Numbered from the stretch's first letter, positions 19,081-27,875 are shown. The stretch is DNA of 64,000 bases from Chlorobium sp. (GCF_021740465.1 NZ_JAIOZR010000001.1:24800-88799), one strand, 5' to 3'. Translations and numbers: made by a program. Notes: generated by a model not told the origin, from the letters alone.

Positions 19081-19356
19081 ATGAAAAAAACCGCACAGCT
19101 CACCCTGCTTGAAAATACCGTAAAGGAGATCGGTTTTGGCCTGCGATACGAGAAGGGAAATTTTCTCGGCGGAGAATGCCGCCTGAGGGAAGACAACGTG
19201 GTGGTGGTCAACAAGTTCCTCCCTCTGGAAGGAAAGATCTATACCCTTGCCCAGGTTATCAGCCGCATCAACCCTCCCGGACTCTCCTCCGACGTCACGA
19301 AAATCATCGACAAACTCGTCGTCAACAACATCTTCAGCGGCAGCAATAACAAATAA
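19081..19356 (+). CDS. Small conserved protein of unknown function
   Basis: A 91-residue soluble protein with no recognised domain. It begins MKKTAQLTLLENTVKEIGF, has a central beta-rich section (NVVVVNKFLPLEGKIYTLAQVI) and a helical end (SSDVTKIIDKLVVNNIF). Start ATG is 25 bases after the NUDIX stop, in the same direction, with a weak ribosome site (GAGACCAGGCAG). It is followed after 38 bases by the SpoIIAA-like gene. The conserved spacing suggests a four-gene transcription unit with the permease. Confidence 0.65.
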   Translation: MKKTAQLTLLENTVKEIGFGLRYEKGNFLGGECRLREDNVVVVNKFLPLEGKIYTLAQVISRINPPGLSSDVTKIIDKLVVNNIFSGSNNK

Positions 19357-19394
19357 GTCGAAAAAACGCCGCAAACAGGCTCTACAAAAAAAGC

Positions 19395-19772
19395 ATGAGT
19401 ATCCGATACACCACAAAAATCTACGGCGAGCTCCTTCTGGTAAAGGCTTCGGGTTTCGACGAAAGCCTCGCTGATGTGGAGGATTACGCGCAGGGGGTAA
19501 TCGAGGCCTGTCTTCAGCATGGGGCCACCCTTGTACTGTGCGATGAAACCGCCCTCGAGTACCGGCTCGGCACCGTCGATACCTACGAAGCGGGCAAATT
19601 CCTCTCTGCACATGCGCCGAAAGTCGCCAGAATCGCAATCGTCTATAATCCGGCCTTCATTGCCGATGCGCAATTCTTCGAAAACGTTGTCGTCAACCGG
19701 GGCCTCATCCTCGGCATGTTCACCGACCTCGAATCGGCCAGAAACTGGCTCATGAAATCCGGCAAGTCATGA
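19395..19772 (+). CDS. SpoIIAA/STAS-like protein
   Basis: A 125-residue protein without signal or membrane segments. Alternating strands and helices (YGELLLVKASGFDES, ATLVLCDETALEYRLG, VARIAIVYNP, GLILGMFTDLESARNWL) match the SpoIIAA-like group of the STAS superfamily, which are small sensor or anti-anti-sigma-like modules. No Ser in the usual phosphorylation position can be assigned with confidence. Its function is unknown; it ends the plus-strand unit that starts with the peptide-type permease. Confidence 0.62.
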   Translation: MSIRYTTKIYGELLLVKASGFDESLADVEDYAQGVIEACLQHGATLVLCDETALEYRLGTVDTYEAGKFLSAHAPKVARIAIVYNPAFIADAQFFENVVVNRGLILGMFTDLESARNWLMKSGKS

Positions 19773-19806
19773 TGGTTTTCAGGAGAATTTGCCGAACAGG
19801 ATATCG

Positions 19807-20007
19807 TTATTTGTAACCCGGCTGATACCGGTTATCGTCACGCGGTTTCCTGTCGTTCTGATCGCTGCGGCCATCACTGTCGTCAGGATCGTTGCGCCCA
19901 TCTTTCCGCGGATAATCCCTCTCGTTGCGTCGTTCGTCGCGGTCGTGCATGTAAGGAGCACAACCGGACACCAGAAGAATCAACCCTGTCATAATGATTT
20001 TTTTCAT
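19807..20007 (-). CDS. Small highly charged lipoprotein
   Basis: A 66-residue protein: MKKIIMTGLILLVSGC is a clear type II signal peptide (Cys 16 lipidated), and the remaining 50 residues are almost all Asp, Arg, Asn, Lys, Pro and Tyr (for example NERDYPRKDGRNDPDDSDG), so the mature part is probably disordered. GGGAGGAGACG is a strong ribosome site just upstream of the ATG at 20007. Such short charged lipoproteins are hard to assign; the signal peptide and ribosome site make it a credible real gene despite its size. Confidence 0.62.
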   Translation of the reverse strand: MKKIIMTGLILLVSGCAPYMHDRDERRNERDYPRKDGRNDPDDSDGRSDQNDRKPRDDNRYQPGYK

Positions 20008-20242
20008 CGTCTCCTCCCTTTAGTTGAACTACCAGAATAAACCTGACGTATTCGCGGAATCTTACCTATAGCCAGCATTTCATGCAGGAAACCATCAACA
20101 ACAGCGAACCTCCGTTTGCTCCTGAAGAGCTGCGGGCATGCAGCACAAGCCCACCCACCCCCGATACGGGTTTCGGTTTCCTTCCCGAATTGGACGTCAT
20201 GTTCTGCCGACATCCTGCGCCGCCGGCGCTGAAGCCTGTGTG

Positions 20243-22447
20243 CTACGGAATCACGATCTGGCGGTCGGAACGGCGAATCTCGATGTTCGGCCTCCGATCG
20301 GCAAATCGGACGAGCGCGCTCTTGTCCTGCTTCGACAGGAAAGAGCCGACAAGGAGGATGCAGCGCTTCGGCCGGGCATAGTTCAGCCATCCGGTTATCT
20401 GCTGTTCCTGCTTTTCGCGGAAGCGGTAGACGCCGAGGATCGCAACATCGGCTTTCCATGCGGGCTCTTCCCGCAAGCGGCTGGTGCCCGAAACATAGAG
20501 CAGCGAACGACCCCGGCTGCGGATTGAGAGCACTTTCTCCATCGGCCTGCTGATTATCATCGAGGAGAGCGCCAGACGATCCTGATCTACCGGCATCCGC
20601 AGCCGAACCGGAATAGCGCTGAAAAGCGAATCCTTCGAATGGAACTGCACCGCTGCCGCAGGCGGCGGAAAATGGTACTCTTCTATCTGGCGCATGATGC
20701 GCCCGGAATCGCGAGCACTTTTTCCCGCATCGACAATCACGGTTTCGCTGCCTGTAGCATAGAGCAGGGCAAGATTCCGACCGAGGTTCACAGTCACCAA
20801 CCCTCTGCCCGATTGCGTCCGGTCCACCATGCCGTACCAGAGAAGCGCATTGCAACCAAGCAGAAGAGCGATGGCGAACCTCCCCCACGCTTTCCGGTAG
20901 AAGAACCAGACAAGTGCTCCGGATGTGACATAGTAGATCAGAACTTCCGGAAAATCGGGTTTCAGCGGCACGGAGGCAAAGGGTACCCGGCTGAAAAAAA
21001 GCGCCGAATCAAGGGTAAGGCGAGCGAAAAGCCAGCCGCTCATACCGAACAGCGAGGCAAGAAAAGGAGAGAAAAGGTTGAAAAGAAGCATAGGCATGAG
21101 TGCGTACATCATCACCGTGGAAAAAAACACCACCGGCAGGTTCGCGGCAAGGCTCACCAGGGAAAAGGTACCGAAATAGTAGGCAATGACGGGTGAAACC
21201 CCGATGATGGCCGCAAGGCTCACAAAAAAGCTGCCGAGAAAAAACCTGAGCGCAGCCTGAAACATACCCTCTTCCTGATGCCCTGGGGGATAGAGGATCG
21301 GATAGACGAGAAGAATGGCCAGCACGGCGGCGTTGGTCATGAGAAAGCCGGGGTTGAAGAGATCGAAGGGGTCGAAAAGAAGAATGATGATGTCGGAAAT
21401 GGCCAGGGAGTTCACCCCGTAGGCTCTTCTGCCGAGGGTTTCGCCTCCGAAAAGCACTATCGACATGATTGCCGCCCGCTTTACCGAAGGCGAATTTCCG
21501 GTGACGTAACTGAATACCACAAGGATAAAAGCAATCAGAATGAACGAAAACCAGCGACCCGCGGTGGTGATCTTGAATCGCTGCAGGAGAAGGTGAATGC
21601 CAAAAGCGAGCAGGCCGACATTGAGACCCGAAACGGCAAGCACATGGGCGGTTCCGGTTGTCTTGAAGGCCTCGAACACCTCCCGGTCGAGCACCTCCCT
21701 TTCGCCGAGCAGCACCCCTCTTATCAGCTTCCGCTCTCCGCCTGCGGGAATCAGAGTGTCGACGGACCCCACAATGTAGCTGTAGAGCGGAGCGACCACA
21801 TACCTCTCGAACGGATTGAGTGACCGCTTCCCTTCGAGCTGCAGGTGCCACGGACCGGCACAGTAGAGCTGCACGAAGGTGCGCTGCATCCTGGCGTAAG
21901 GCCGGGGGTCGAACTCTCCCCGGTTTGCCGCTCCGGGAATCGTCCGCACCGTGCCCTTCACCCGCACCATATCGCCGTAACGAAGTTCCACAGGGCTCCC
22001 GGCTCCGGTTCTCATAAAGATTTTAGCCCGATCGGAAAGCCGCTCGGTCCGTCCATGTTCGAAAACCTCCTTCACCGTCATCGTCCAGGCCACTCCCTTT
22101 TCGGAGCACGAAGGCCGCCCCTCTACCCTGCCGTAAAGCAGCACCTGGCTGCCGGTATAGTTAAGCAAACTGCTATCGGGCACCATATTGAACCGGTAGT
22201 GACTGCAGGCCGCAAAGGAGGAAAAAACGAAAAGCAGATAGGCTATAGCGGTTCCGGCGCAAGGAAACGGAAGGTGCCTCAACCGGACGGCTTCAAAAAC
22301 GAATGCGCCAAGCATGAGAAGAAAAAAGAAGAGGCTCATAAGGAGCCATACGTCGAGCCGCAGCAAAGAGGCCGTGCCGGCCAGAATTCCGGCAACCACG
22401 AACAGCAGCAGGCGCACGGCAGGATATGGCGCAATGATATCCGTCAT
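20243..22447 (-). CDS. ComEC/Rec2-family competence protein
   Basis: Inner-membrane DNA-uptake channel homologue, 734 residues. N-terminal membrane helices and an OB-like DUF4131 domain (SQVLLYGRVEGRPSCSEKG to VKGTVRTIPGAANRGEFD) precede the Competence domain, with the hallmark GTAHVLAVSGLNVGLLAFG near residue 270 and many further helices up to about 510. The C-terminal 220 residues occupy the place of the metallo-beta-lactamase domain (TVIVDAGKSARDSGRIMR) but no HxHxDH motif is present, so nuclease activity is not expected from this part. Transcribed alone, convergent with nothing; metF diverges from it. Confidence 0.88.
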   Translation of the reverse strand: MTDIIAPYPAVRLLLFVVAGILAGTASLLRLDVWLLMSLFFFLLMLGAFVFEAVRLRHLPFPCAGTAIAYLLFVFSSFAACSHYRFNMVPDSSLLNYTGSQVLLYGRVEGRPSCSEKGVAWTMTVKEVFEHGRTERLSDRAKIFMRTGAGSPVELRYGDMVRVKGTVRTIPGAANRGEFDPRPYARMQRTFVQLYCAGPWHLQLEGKRSLNPFERYVVAPLYSYIVGSVDTLIPAGGERKLIRGVLLGEREVLDREVFEAFKTTGTAHVLAVSGLNVGLLAFGIHLLLQRFKITTAGRWFSFILIAFILVVFSYVTGNSPSVKRAAIMSIVLFGGETLGRRAYGVNSLAISDIIILLFDPFDLFNPGFLMTNAAVLAILLVYPILYPPGHQEEGMFQAALRFFLGSFFVSLAAIIGVSPVIAYYFGTFSLVSLAANLPVVFFSTVMMYALMPMLLFNLFSPFLASLFGMSGWLFARLTLDSALFFSRVPFASVPLKPDFPEVLIYYVTSGALVWFFYRKAWGRFAIALLLGCNALLWYGMVDRTQSGRGLVTVNLGRNLALLYATGSETVIVDAGKSARDSGRIMRQIEEYHFPPPAAAVQFHSKDSLFSAIPVRLRMPVDQDRLALSSMIISRPMEKVLSIRSRGRSLLYVSGTSRLREEPAWKADVAILGVYRFREKQEQQITGWLNYARPKRCILLVGSFLSKQDKSALVRFADRRPNIEIRRSDRQIVIP

Positions 22448-22557
22448 GGCAACAGGACTGGAGTGCTCTTTACAGTATCCTCAATTAATTAACTTACGCA
22501 AATCATTGTTTTTGTATATTCTTTTCTTTGAAAAACCCGTAAACGCCCATTCACTAC

Positions 22558-23430
22558 ATGCTTGTCAGAGAGATCCTGAACTCCGCGAGTGAACCCGTAT
22601 TCAGTTTTGAATTCTTTCCGCCGAAAAGAGACGAAGATTGGGACACGCTCTTTGAGACCATTGCCAACCTGAACCACCTGCACCCCTCTTACGTCAGCGT
22701 CACCTATGGCGCCGGAGGCTCAACACGATCGAGAACCCACGATCTTGTCACGAAAATCCAGAAGGAAACCGGACTGACCGTGGTATCGCATCTGACCTGC
22801 ATCTGTTCGGACAGGGAGGAAACATCTTCCATCCTGGAGCACTACCTTGAACACGGTATCACCAATGTTCTGGCACTCAGGGGAGACAAGCCGGCAAGTG
22901 CGGCAACGCTTGCCGAAGCCATCAAGGACTTTCCGCATGCCATCGACCTGGTCCGGTTCATCAGGAAAAACTTCCCCTCCATCGGCATAGGTGTCGCCGG
23001 TTTTCCCGAGGGACACCCTGAAACCCCGAACCGCCTTAAAGAGATAGAGCTCCTCAAGGAAAAAGTCGACGCCGGAGCCGATTACATCGTAACCCAGCTC
23101 TTTTTCGACAACCGCGACTATTTCGATTTTGTAGAACGCTGCCGGATAGCGGGCATCGATGTGCCGATCATTGCGGGCATCATGCCTGTCACCACAAAAA
23201 AAGGGATGATCAGGATGTCGGAGCTGGCTCTGGGCGCACGCATCCCCTCACACCTGCTCAAAAAGGTGCTTGAAACCGAAAACGACGGCGACGTTGCGAA
23301 AATAGGAATTGACTGGGCCACTGCACAGGTGCAGGAACTGATCGATCGGCAGGTACGGGGCATTCACTTCTACACCCTGAACCTTGCCGATGCGACGATG
23401 AAGATATTCAAAAACATCAGCAGAATCTGA
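22558..23430 (+). CDS. metF: 5,10-methylenetetrahydrofolate reductase
   Basis: FAD enzyme reducing methylene-THF to 5-methyl-THF for methionine synthesis. The 290-residue TIM-barrel shows FSFEFFPPKRDEDWDTLFE near residue 15 (catalytic Glu), VSVTYGAGGSTRSRT, VLALRGDKP and GADYIVTQLFFDNRDYFDF, all MetF hallmarks. The ATG lies close to the presumed promoter region shared with the divergent comEC gene. It is convergent to lysA, with 83 bases between the stops and no hairpin I could identify there. Confidence 0.96.
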   Translation: MLVREILNSASEPVFSFEFFPPKRDEDWDTLFETIANLNHLHPSYVSVTYGAGGSTRSRTHDLVTKIQKETGLTVVSHLTCICSDREETSSILEHYLEHGITNVLALRGDKPASAATLAEAIKDFPHAIDLVRFIRKNFPSIGIGVAGFPEGHPETPNRLKEIELLKEKVDAGADYIVTQLFFDNRDYFDFVERCRIAGIDVPIIAGIMPVTTKKGMIRMSELALGARIPSHLLKKVLETENDGDVAKIGIDWATAQVQELIDRQVRGIHFYTLNLADATMKIFKNISRI

Positions 23431-23513
23431 CGGACGTCTCACCGCCTCGCTCTCGAAGGCCAGTCAGGGGGAACACATTCAGGCATCGCAAACGGGATAC
23501 TCTCTCTGCATGC

Positions 23514-24767
23514 TCAGAGCACCTCGTTCGCGATAAGCTGCTCATAAGTTTCACGCCGGCGTATCACCAGTACATCCTTTCCATCAACCATCAACTCGGC
23601 AGGGCGCAGTCGCCCGTTGTAGTTGCTGCCCATCACTGCGGCATAGGCGCCTGAAGACATAACTGCAAGCAGCTCCCCTTCACCGGCATCATCGATGGTG
23701 CGCTGGCGAGCGAAAAAGTCGCTCGACTCGCAGATCGGACCGACAACATCTGCCACAACAGTGCTCTCATGCCGGGTAACGGCAAGTACTTCATGGTGCG
23801 ACTGGTAGAGCGCTGGACGGATGAGTTCCGTCATGCCGGCATCGACTATGAAAAACCGCTTTCCTGTGTGGTTGCGCTTTTTGTAAAGAATCCTGGTAAG
23901 CAGCACCGATGCGTTGGCCACAAGAAAACGGCCCGGTTCGAAAATAACCTTGACACCGGTCGGAGCGAGCAGGGGAACAAGTTTCTCGGCGAAATGTGCA
24001 ATCGGGGTTGCCGGCTTGCGGGCATCGTAGGTAACCGGAAAACCGCCGCCGATATCGAGAAAATCTATGGCAAACCCCATGGATTTTGCTGTTTCGAAAA
24101 TATCGAGCAATACGGTTGTCGCCGCTACGTAGTATTCCGGATCGAAAATCTGGGAGCCTATATGCATGTCGAGAGCGACAAGGCGGACATGCTTCAGGCG
24201 GTGCAGCAGTGAAAAAGCCTCTTCAAGACCGGCCTCATCAATACCGAACTTCTCCTTGCTGTCACCGGTGGTAATATAGGGATGTGTCTCGGCAGTAACG
24301 TTGGGATTGATTCTCAGCGCCACAGGAGCCATCACGCCCAACTCTCCGGCAATGCGGTCGATAGCTTCGATTTCGGCCAGCGATTCGACCTTCAGCATGA
24401 GCACACCAACATCGAGCGCATAGGCAATTTCATCGGCACGCTTGCCCACTCCGGCAAAAATGATCTTTTCAGCAGGAACACCAGCCTTGAGTGCACGGAA
24501 CAGTTCACCTCCGGAATTCACGTCGCAGCCGTAGCCCATCTCCGCAAAGTTACGGATGACGGTGAGATTGTAATTTGCTTTTACCGAATAACAGGTAAAA
24601 TGCGGAAGAGAGACAAATGCAGACTCGAACTCCCGGCAACTCTCCACAAGACTTCTCTTCGAAGTGACGAAAAGCGGTGTCCCGTAGGTTGAGGCAAGTT
24701 CGTCAAGGCGGACATCCTCACAGGAGAGCACATTGTCCTGATAATGAAAAACAGTACGTTCACTCAA
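23514..24767 (-). CDS. lysA: Diaminopimelate decarboxylase
   Basis: PLP enzyme that decarboxylates meso-diaminopimelate to lysine, the last step of that pathway. The 417-residue alanine-racemase-like barrel has the PLP lysine in CYSVKANYNL near residue 63, the His of DMHIGSQIFDP around 200, the phosphate-binding DIGGGFPVTYD, and the C-terminal ICESSDFFARQR (Cys) and SGAYAAVMGSNYNGR blocks. Monocistronic in this window. A leader of about 170 bases lies upstream on the minus strand before an AT-rich TATACT-like element near 24940-24950; I found no riboswitch consensus in it. Confidence 0.96.
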   Translation of the reverse strand: MSERTVFHYQDNVLSCEDVRLDELASTYGTPLFVTSKRSLVESCREFESAFVSLPHFTCYSVKANYNLTVIRNFAEMGYGCDVNSGGELFRALKAGVPAEKIIFAGVGKRADEIAYALDVGVLMLKVESLAEIEAIDRIAGELGVMAPVALRINPNVTAETHPYITTGDSKEKFGIDEAGLEEAFSLLHRLKHVRLVALDMHIGSQIFDPEYYVAATTVLLDIFETAKSMGFAIDFLDIGGGFPVTYDARKPATPIAHFAEKLVPLLAPTGVKVIFEPGRFLVANASVLLTRILYKKRNHTGKRFFIVDAGMTELIRPALYQSHHEVLAVTRHESTVVADVVGPICESSDFFARQRTIDDAGEGELLAVMSSGAYAAVMGSNYNGRLRPAELMVDGKDVLVIRRRETYEQLIANEVL

Positions 24768-24983
24768 AGCTTCAACTGGTATGGTTATCGTAGAGAGGCC
24801 ATCTCCATCAGACTGTTCCGTTTTGCGTTACCCGAACTCATCATGCACTGCGATGTACACTCCGGTTTCCGGGGTTCCGTCCTTCCTGTACTCGAACCGC
24901 TCACGACAGTTTATGGAGATACCCTTGAGAACGGTTTATAGTATAGTGTTTCTCCCGGAAGAAGAGAAACAAAAAACCTGAAC

Positions 24984-25012
24984 TTGCAAAATCCTTACTG
25001 AAGCCTTATATT
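24984..25012 (+). promoter_or_regulatory. Sigma-70-type promoter upstream of rpmG
   Basis: TTGCAA at 24984-24989 and TATATT at 25007-25012 are separated by exactly 17 bases, placing the start of transcription about 30 bases before the rpmG ATG. Confidence 0.7.
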
Positions 25013-25050
25013 CATGCCTCTTAACTAAATATCTATTACTGAGGTTTCTG

Positions 25051-25233
25051 ATGGCAAAAGGAAAAGAAAACAGGATTGTAGTAACAATCGAGTGTACCGA
25101 AGCGAAAAAAGAAGGAAAAACCGTTTCGAGGTACACGACAACCAAAAACAAGAAGAACACCACAGAGCGCCTGCTGCTGAAAAAGTACAATCCAAACATG
25201 CAGCGCCACACGTTGCATAAAGAGATTAAGTAA
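25051..25233 (+). CDS. rpmG: 50S ribosomal protein L33
   Basis: Ribosomal large-subunit protein of 60 residues. The core [32 protein letters not shown] is unmistakable. The paired zinc-binding cysteines of the C+ form are absent (one Cys in TIECTE, Asn where KYC would be), so it is the zinc-independent form, or one of a pair with a zinc paralogue elsewhere. GAGG stands six bases before the ATG and a good promoter lies just upstream. The tRNA-Leu gene follows 66 bases later. Confidence 0.95.
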   Translation: MAKGKENRIVVTIECTEAKKEGKTVSRYTTTKNKKNTTERLLLKKYNPNMQRHTLHKEIK

Positions 25234-25299
25234 CTTATTTTTTGACTAATACATCGAAAAAGGGTTTATTATAATCTGGTCTGGTTTTAATTCTGCGAA

Positions 25300-25384
25300 G
25301 CCCGAATGGCGGAACTGGTAGACGCACTCGTTTCAGGGACGAGCGCCGCAAGGTGTAGGAGTTCGAATCTCCTTTCGGGCACCA
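25300..25384 (+). tRNA. tRNA-Leu (anticodon CAG)
   Basis: Class II tRNA of 85 bases including an encoded CCA (25382-25384). The acceptor stem is GCCCGAA/TTCGGGC; the D arm is GGCGGAACTGGTAGACGC; the anticodon stem CTCGT/ACGAG encloses loop TTCAGGG with anticodon CAG at 25334-25336; a long variable arm (CGCCGCAAGGTGT) and the T arm GGAGTTCGAATCTCC follow. A TATAAT box is 25 bases upstream. The TTGACT at 25242 is spaced too far (22 bases) to be a good partner. Confidence 0.97.
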
Positions 25385-25478
25385 AAAAGCTTCCAAAGCA
25401 AGATGCAGACGACAGCAGGTAACAATCGCAGCGAAGGGTACGAATCCGGACTGTTTACACATAGCTCAATCAAGGTAT

Positions 25479-25507
25479 GCACCTTTTCCAGAGAAGGTGC
25501 TTTTTTT
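25479..25507 (+). terminator. Rho-independent terminator after tRNA-Leu
   Basis: GCACCTT-ttccaga-gAAGGTGC hairpin (25479-25500) followed by seven T residues; it lies 95 bases beyond the tRNA and 31 bases before the next gene. Confidence 0.9.
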
Positions 25508-25537
25508 ATGCTTCAATAATCCAAAACAAAGGCAATA

Positions 25538-26338
25538 GTGGATCATACAAAAATCAACCTTCTTGTCAGGCTTCAGCACCTTGACAACCAGATCGAGAAC
25601 ATTATCAGCCTTCAGAAAGGTTTACCGGAAGAGATCATTGCCCTTGACGAAGACCTGGCATTCACAAAACGGCAGATCGAGGCACGCAAAAAAATTGCTG
25701 ACGATCACTTGAAACTCCGGCAAAAGCTGAATGAAACCATCAACGAGTGCCGGGATAAAATCAGAACCTTCAAGGAAAAGCAGACTCTTGCCCGCAACAA
25801 TAAAGAGTATGACGCACTCTCCAAACAGATAGAGTACGAAGAAAAGGAAATATCCCAGGCAGAAATACAGCTTCAGGATATCGCTCATGCTGAACAGCGA
25901 ACCATGGAAATTCAGCAGAAAGGACGACAGCTTATCGATGAAAACCGTTACGACGAGATAACCGAAGAGATGATGCCTGACGATGTACTTATGCAGCAGC
26001 TCGAGGATCTCAGCCGGCAGGTTGGACAGAAAAAAGAGGAGCTCGACAGCATTGTCATTGAAACAGCCGACGAAGTAGACGCACTGAACAAAAAAATCAA
26101 CGAGCAGCGCGAACTCATCATTAAGGAAGCCAAACGCCTTCTCGACAAATATGATCATCTCAGAAGCGGTGTTCTGCAGAACGCCGTTGTAAAGCTGAAC
26201 CGCAACGCCTGTTCCGGATGCAACACCAGGGTACCCACCAACCGTCACACCATGATTGTGCAGGGCGGATTTTACCTTTGTGAATCATGCGGAAGAATTG
26301 TCGTTCATGAAAGGCTGTTTGATGAAGCTGCCGAATGA
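25538..26338 (+). CDS. Coiled-coil zinc-ribbon protein (CT398/DUF164-like)
   Basis: A 266-residue cytosolic protein. Residues 1-190 are a long antiparallel coiled coil rich in Glu, Lys, Gln and Leu; the C-terminus carries a C4 zinc ribbon: CSGCNTRVPTN around residue 225 and YLCESCGRIV around 250. This is the layout of the C4-type zinc ribbon (DUF164) family, including chlamydial CT398, which binds sigma-54 and type III secretion parts in that organism. The start is GTG 25538 with AAAGG six bases upstream. It is directly followed by the RNase P RNA gene. Confidence 0.85.
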   Translation: MDHTKINLLVRLQHLDNQIENIISLQKGLPEEIIALDEDLAFTKRQIEARKKIADDHLKLRQKLNETINECRDKIRTFKEKQTLARNNKEYDALSKQIEYEEKEISQAEIQLQDIAHAEQRTMEIQQKGRQLIDENRYDEITEEMMPDDVLMQQLEDLSRQVGQKKEELDSIVIETADEVDALNKKINEQRELIIKEAKRLLDKYDHLRSGVLQNAVVKLNRNACSGCNTRVPTNRHTMIVQGGFYLCESCGRIVVHERLFDEAAE

Positions 26339-26371
26339 ATTTTTTCCGTCTCTCTTCAGTTCTTTTTACTT

Positions 26372-26811
26372 GCTGAAACCGCAAGCGTGCAGCCGCTGCA
26401 TAACTTCAAGGTTACGCAGAGGAAAGTCCGAACTTCACAGGGCAGGGTGCCGGTCGAGAGTCAAGGAGCTGCCGGTGTAAACCGGAGCAACCGCGATTCA
26501 AGCCCGGGGAGAGTGGGGAAAACCCGCTTTCACAGACAGTGCAACAGAAAACAGACCGCTCCGGGAAACCGGAGTAAGGGTGAAACGGCGGTGTAAGAGA
26601 CCACCGGATATTCCGGCAACGGGATATGCCTGGCAAACCTCCCCGAAGCAAGGCTAAATAGGAAAACTTTTCCCCTCAGGGGGAAAAAGAGCGGCCCGTT
26701 CAATTCCCTCAACGGGAGAGTTTTCGGGTAAGCCGCATCAGATAAATGGCTGCAGTTTCGACTTCCACGGAAGACGATTCACAGAATTCGGCTTACAGCT
26801 TCGGTTTCGGC
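26372..26811 (+). ncRNA. rnpB: RNase P RNA (bacterial type A)
   Basis: Catalytic RNA that matures tRNA 5' ends. Diagnostic conserved stretches are GAGGAAAGTCCG at 26419-26430 (P4 5' strand), the AGGGTGAAACGGCGGTGTAA block near 26575, GCCTGGCAAACCTCCCC around 26630, AGATAAATGGCTGC at 26740-26753 and ACAGAATTCGGCTTA at 26781-26795. The ends pair as P1: GCTGAAACCGCAAGC (from 26372) with GCTTCGGTTTCGGC (to 26811). The P1 3' strand is followed by seven T, so the helix probably doubles as the terminator. The ends are my estimate from the pairing. About 440 bases is a little longer than the usual range. Confidence 0.95.
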
Positions 26812-26816
26812 TTTTT

Positions 26817-27008
26817 TTATTCATCCTCTCCGTGGACTCCGGCGTGAGCCGTGCCCCCTTCATCGAAGGTAATTACAATTGTAAGGGGACGGCAGCAAAC
26901 CGCGCAATCCTCCACAAACTCCTGCCGGGATTCATACGCCTCGATGGCAACCGTAAAAACCGAACCGCAATATGGGCACTGTACATCGACATCGTCGGAA
27001 ACATTCAT
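26817..27008 (-). CDS. CPXCG-motif cysteine-rich protein
   Basis: A 63-residue protein with CPYCG at residues 11-15 and a second pair, CAVCCRP, near residue 36, giving a small zinc-binding knuckle; the middle is acidic. This matches the CPXCG family (PF14255), widespread and uncharacterised. GGAGGG sits before the ATG at 27008. Its stop codon overlaps the T-run that ends rnpB on the other strand, so the two transcripts are tail to tail. It is the last gene of a minus-strand run with a lipoprotein and an aminotransferase. Confidence 0.88.
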   Translation of the reverse strand: MNVSDDVDVQCPYCGSVFTVAIEAYESRQEFVEDCAVCCRPLTIVITFDEGGTAHAGVHGEDE

Positions 27009-27047
27009 AGCAACAGCCCTCCACGTTAATTATCCACCAGGCGCTTT

Positions 27048-27875
27048 TCAGTTGAAGAGAACAGTAACCTCCCTTCCGGTTTCACCCCGCAGTCCCGAAA
27101 CGCGGTTGAGCATCTCTGTCAGAGAATCGGGTGACGAACCGTAACCGGTAAGATTCAAAAGTGCCGAATCCTGATTTTCCGTGCCGAGCAGCCGGTCGAA
27201 ATCCACATCGGCAAGAATAATACGTGATCCCTCACGGCACACTGCATTGGTACTCACCAGGCTTCCGTCAACTCCAACGGAAAGCGTCATGCGAGTACCC
27301 TTGAAAACCTCCCTGATAATGGCAAGCGACAGTTTCTGCTGTTCGGGAGTCGGAGGCTTCGACGGAGTACTGCTTTTTGAAGCCGGTTCGAGAAGGCTCT
27401 TCTCTTCCGGCATCACGATCACAAGCGTTGAAGGTACACCCTTTCGGAAGCGGAAAAGAATCGGCTCTCTTGCAGCAGGAGTCCCTCCTTTGGCAAGGGA
27501 GTCCGACGCGAGGCTCTCGTCAGGACGACCAGAAACTTTCAGGCGGTTGATGTCGCTGAACGAATAAACCGCCTCATAGCCTTCGAAATCACCCTCCTGA
27601 TAGTGGCGGAAGCTCTTCAGACGTACCCCGTCCCCCATCGCGGCAGCACTCTTTTCAAGCGCCTTCCGATCGGGAGACGAGGCTGTCTGCATGTTGCTCT
27701 TCGCATCCCCCGAACCGTTCATCATGGTCTTCATGAAAGCCATGTTCATCAGCACCCGTTCGGTGACATTGCCCCCGCCGTCAGGCCTGACAGTAACATG
27801 GGTGGAAACCCTTATGCATCCCGAAAGAGCGCTACCCAAAAGCAGCGCGACAAAAAAAGAGAAAACATGACGCAT
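27048..27875 (-). CDS. Lipoprotein of unknown function
   Basis: I place the start at ATG 27875 because AAGGAG lies eight bases upstream; a GTG three codons earlier would put the ribosome site inside the gene. The 275-residue protein has a type II signal peptide ending LSGC (Cys near residue 20), then CIRVSTHVTVRPDGGGNVTERVL, the beginning seen in a group of Bacteroidetes/Chlorobi lipoproteins with an extended beta-rich domain. The middle contains a low-complexity Pro/Ser linker (SKSSTPSKPPTPEQQ). No catalytic motif is visible. Gene spacing of 39 and 109 bases to neighbours allows cotranscription. Confidence 0.7.
   Translation of the reverse strand: MRHVFSFFVALLLGSALSGCIRVSTHVTVRPDGGGNVTERVLMNMAFMKTMMNGSGDAKSNMQTASSPDRKALEKSAAAMGDGVRLKSFRHYQEGDFEGYEAVYSFSDINRLKVSGRPDESLASDSLAKGGTPAAREPILFRFRKGVPSTLVIVMPEEKSLLEPASKSSTPSKPPTPEQQKLSLAIIREVFKGTRMTLSVGVDGSLVSTNAVCREGSRIILADVDFDRLLGTENQDSALLNLTGYGSSPDSLTEMLNRVSGLRGETGREVTVLFN

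Noticed and set aside
24768..24960. Possible lysine riboswitch in the lysA leader
   Set aside because: The leader length is suitable, but I see none of the conserved lysine-riboswitch blocks, so it is not annotated.
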